Below the pieces are notes generated by a model. That model worked only from the letters and a program-made list of their open reading frames with translations, was not told where the DNA came from and did not search any database. This document shows positions 63,001 through 64,000 of a DNA stretch of 64,000 nt, one piece after another (the first letter of the stretch is position 1; each line of letters begins with the position of its first letter). The DNA is from an uncultured Clostridia bacterium. GTDB lineage: Bacteria > Bacillota > Clostridia > Lachnospirales > Lachnospiraceae. The stretch is from assembly GCA_948467395.1 (NCBI GenBank), contig CAOKDX010000001.1:397239-461238 (forward strand), read 5' to 3'. Position numbers and translations under genes: made by a program.

Positions 63001-63316
63001 CTGCCTGATTTAATTCGGCACAGAGATTGAGACCGGACTGACCGCCGAGATTGGGCAGAAGAGCATCGGGCCGTTCTTTTTTGATGATCTGTTCAAGACG
63101 CTTTACATTTAATGGTTCGATATAGGTTACATCTGCTGTTTCCGGATCTGTCATAATGGTAGCCGGATTGGAGTTTACCAGCACGATTTCATAGCCCAGT
63201 TTGCGCAGTGCTTTACAGGCCTGAGTACCGGAATAATCAAATTCGCATGCCTGACCAATAATGATCGGGCCGGATCCGATGATCAGAACCTTGTGGATAT
63301 CAGTTCTTTTTGGCAT
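60092..63316 (-). CDS. carB: carbamoyl-phosphate synthase, large subunit
   Basis: 1074 residues, full length. The protein has two homologous ATP-grasp halves and a C-terminal MGS allosteric domain ([20 protein letters not shown], about 940-1065). The N half begins [21 protein letters not shown] and the second half repeats the pattern with [21 protein letters not shown]. It makes carbamoyl phosphate for pyrimidine and arginine synthesis from glutamine-derived ammonia supplied by CarA. carA is not adjacent: the upstream gene is an unknown protein. GGAGGG precedes the ATG. Confidence 0.97.
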   Translation of the reverse strand: [1074 protein letters not shown]

Positions 63317-63365
63317 TGAAATACCCTCCTTTACATTTTCCTATCCTGTTTACATATTCTTCTCT

Positions 63366-63394
63366 ATTATATAGGAAAGAGGAGAAAGCTACAA
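63366..63394 (-). promoter_or_regulatory. promoter for carB
   Basis: On the minus strand TTGTAG (63394-63389) and TATAAT (63371-63366) are spaced 17 bp, about 50 nt before the carB start. carB therefore appears to be transcribed on its own. Confidence 0.65.
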
Positions 63395-63444
63395 GAGAAA
63401 ATTCTATAAAGTTCCGGATCCGGCTGGAGCTCATACTTTTCCTT

Positions 63445-64000
63445 TTAAAATTTCTGAATGCTTTGTGTAATTTTCCCGTGTCTTGCACAGTCATGGAATA
63501 TACATTCTGCCATTCTCCTTGATAAAGAATCTTGTTTCATCTCTTCACGAAAGCTCCTATAATCTTTTACATTGGGAAGTTCAAGCTTGATGCTGTCAAC
63601 AGAAATATTTTGGTTGCTGGTTACAGGATTCCGCTGCATATTTCTTGTCTGATCTATATTGTTTATAAAGGATCCGATCTCTTTTATTTTATCATCATAT
63701 GCTTTGGACATGCCAATCGACAGTTCATCTGGTGTGTGGTCAGATCTGTTTATGAATGCTGCCAGATTCTTTATCTGGTCGGGAGATAGTTTGACATTTC
63801 CCACAAATGGCTGTTTCGCACTTCCTTTTTCTTCCGTCCGGGATATCCCTTTCATTGTATCCACTGTCTCAGGGAGCATTTCGGTAAATTCCTTTGTCAG
63901 GATGGTTTCATCCGGGTTGACACGGACAGGCACATGGTCGCCGTCTTGATGTTGTATCATAATACTTGACACTTCCACTTCACGGATATATAAATAAAGA
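63445..64000 (-). CDS. unknown protein, 5' end beyond the window
   Basis: The frame is open to the right window edge, so only the C-terminal 184 or so residues are visible; a GTG at 63978 is an in-frame codon without a ribosome site. The visible part is hydrophilic and low in Cys. A Met/Gln/Asn-rich middle leads to a C-terminal block SVDSIKLELPNVKDYRSFREEM. This block resembles the tails of phage tape-measure or similar long proteins, where LPNV.....F is common. No family is assigned. Confidence 0.5.
   Translation of the reverse strand, partial: LYLYIREVEVSSIMIQHQDGDHVPVRVNPDETILTKEFTEMLPETVDTMKGISRTEEKGSAKQPFVGNVKLSPDQIKNLAAFINRSDHTPDELSIGMSKAYDDKIKEIGSFINNIDQTRNMQRNPVTSNQNISVDSIKLELPNVKDYRSFREEMKQDSLSRRMAECIFHDCARHGKITQSIQKF

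Noticed and set aside
63445-64000. FlgM-type anti-sigma factor
   Set aside because: Size and the absence of flagellar genes nearby do not fit; the C-terminal block does not match the FlgM core.

Overview
The window looks like chromosome of a Gram-positive member of the Clostridia, most likely Lachnospiraceae. The support is strong AGGAGG-type ribosome binding sites, the two-subunit PyrK/PyrD dihydroorotate dehydrogenase, a CIRCE heat-shock operator, CDP-glycerol-type polymer transferases, a YtaF/MntP-like membrane protein, an LPxTG-like sorting signal and a type II-A CRISPR-Cas locus with csn2. No rRNA or tRNA gene was seen. Family assignments come from motifs read by eye; no database search was run.

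Layout. 1-4.6 kb: the end of an alpha/beta hydrolase, a P-type (Ca2+-type) ATPase, a YtaF-like protein and a DedA protein. 4.6-16.8 kb: a co-directional run with a good promoter in front of an L,D-transpeptidase, then leuS, three tandem fused glycosyltransferases (GT2 + CDP-glycerol polymerase domain), a single-domain TagF-like protein, and luxS. 16.8-19.5 kb: two small hypothetical proteins, a SprA-related putative metalloprotease and a divergent WYL regulator. 19.5-26.8 kb: a complete type II-A CRISPR-Cas system, with a divergently transcribed tracrRNA, then cas9-cas1-cas2-csn2, a leader and 17 full 36-nt repeats plus a 9-nt repeat stub. 27-31.6 kb: an orphan HicB-like protein, adenosine deaminase, a chemotaxis receptor, a decayed small gene and an esterase. 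31.7-41.5 kb: asd and a pyrimidine cluster (Nudix-like, pyrC, pyrF, pyrK, pyrD, then pyrE). This cluster is interrupted by a four-hairpin repeat-like element, a headless T-box and a 909-residue SF1 helicase-nuclease. 41.6-52 kb: a Tad-like pilus/secretion operon ending in a 1345-residue thioester/CnaB-type adhesin. 52-64 kb: a CorC/HlyC-like membrane protein, an ABC-F ATPase, a GH13 debranching-enzyme homologue that has lost all three catalytic residues, small conserved proteins, a CIRCE-controlled htpG, carB and the 3' part of an unknown gene.

How the parts fit. pyrC/F/K/D/E and carB cover most of de novo UMP synthesis (carA and pyrB are not seen). The L,D-transpeptidase and the teichoic-type transferases point to envelope assembly. 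The Tad-like operon probably builds a surface filament or secretion channel that presents the large adhesin. Two defence-type loci are present: the CRISPR-Cas system, and the lone helicase-nuclease lodged in the pyr cluster. The most unusual items are the catalytically gutted GH13 protein, the helicase-nuclease insertion beside a decapitated T-box, the four-hairpin element between pyrF and pyrK, and the thioester adhesin embedded in a Tad-like operon.
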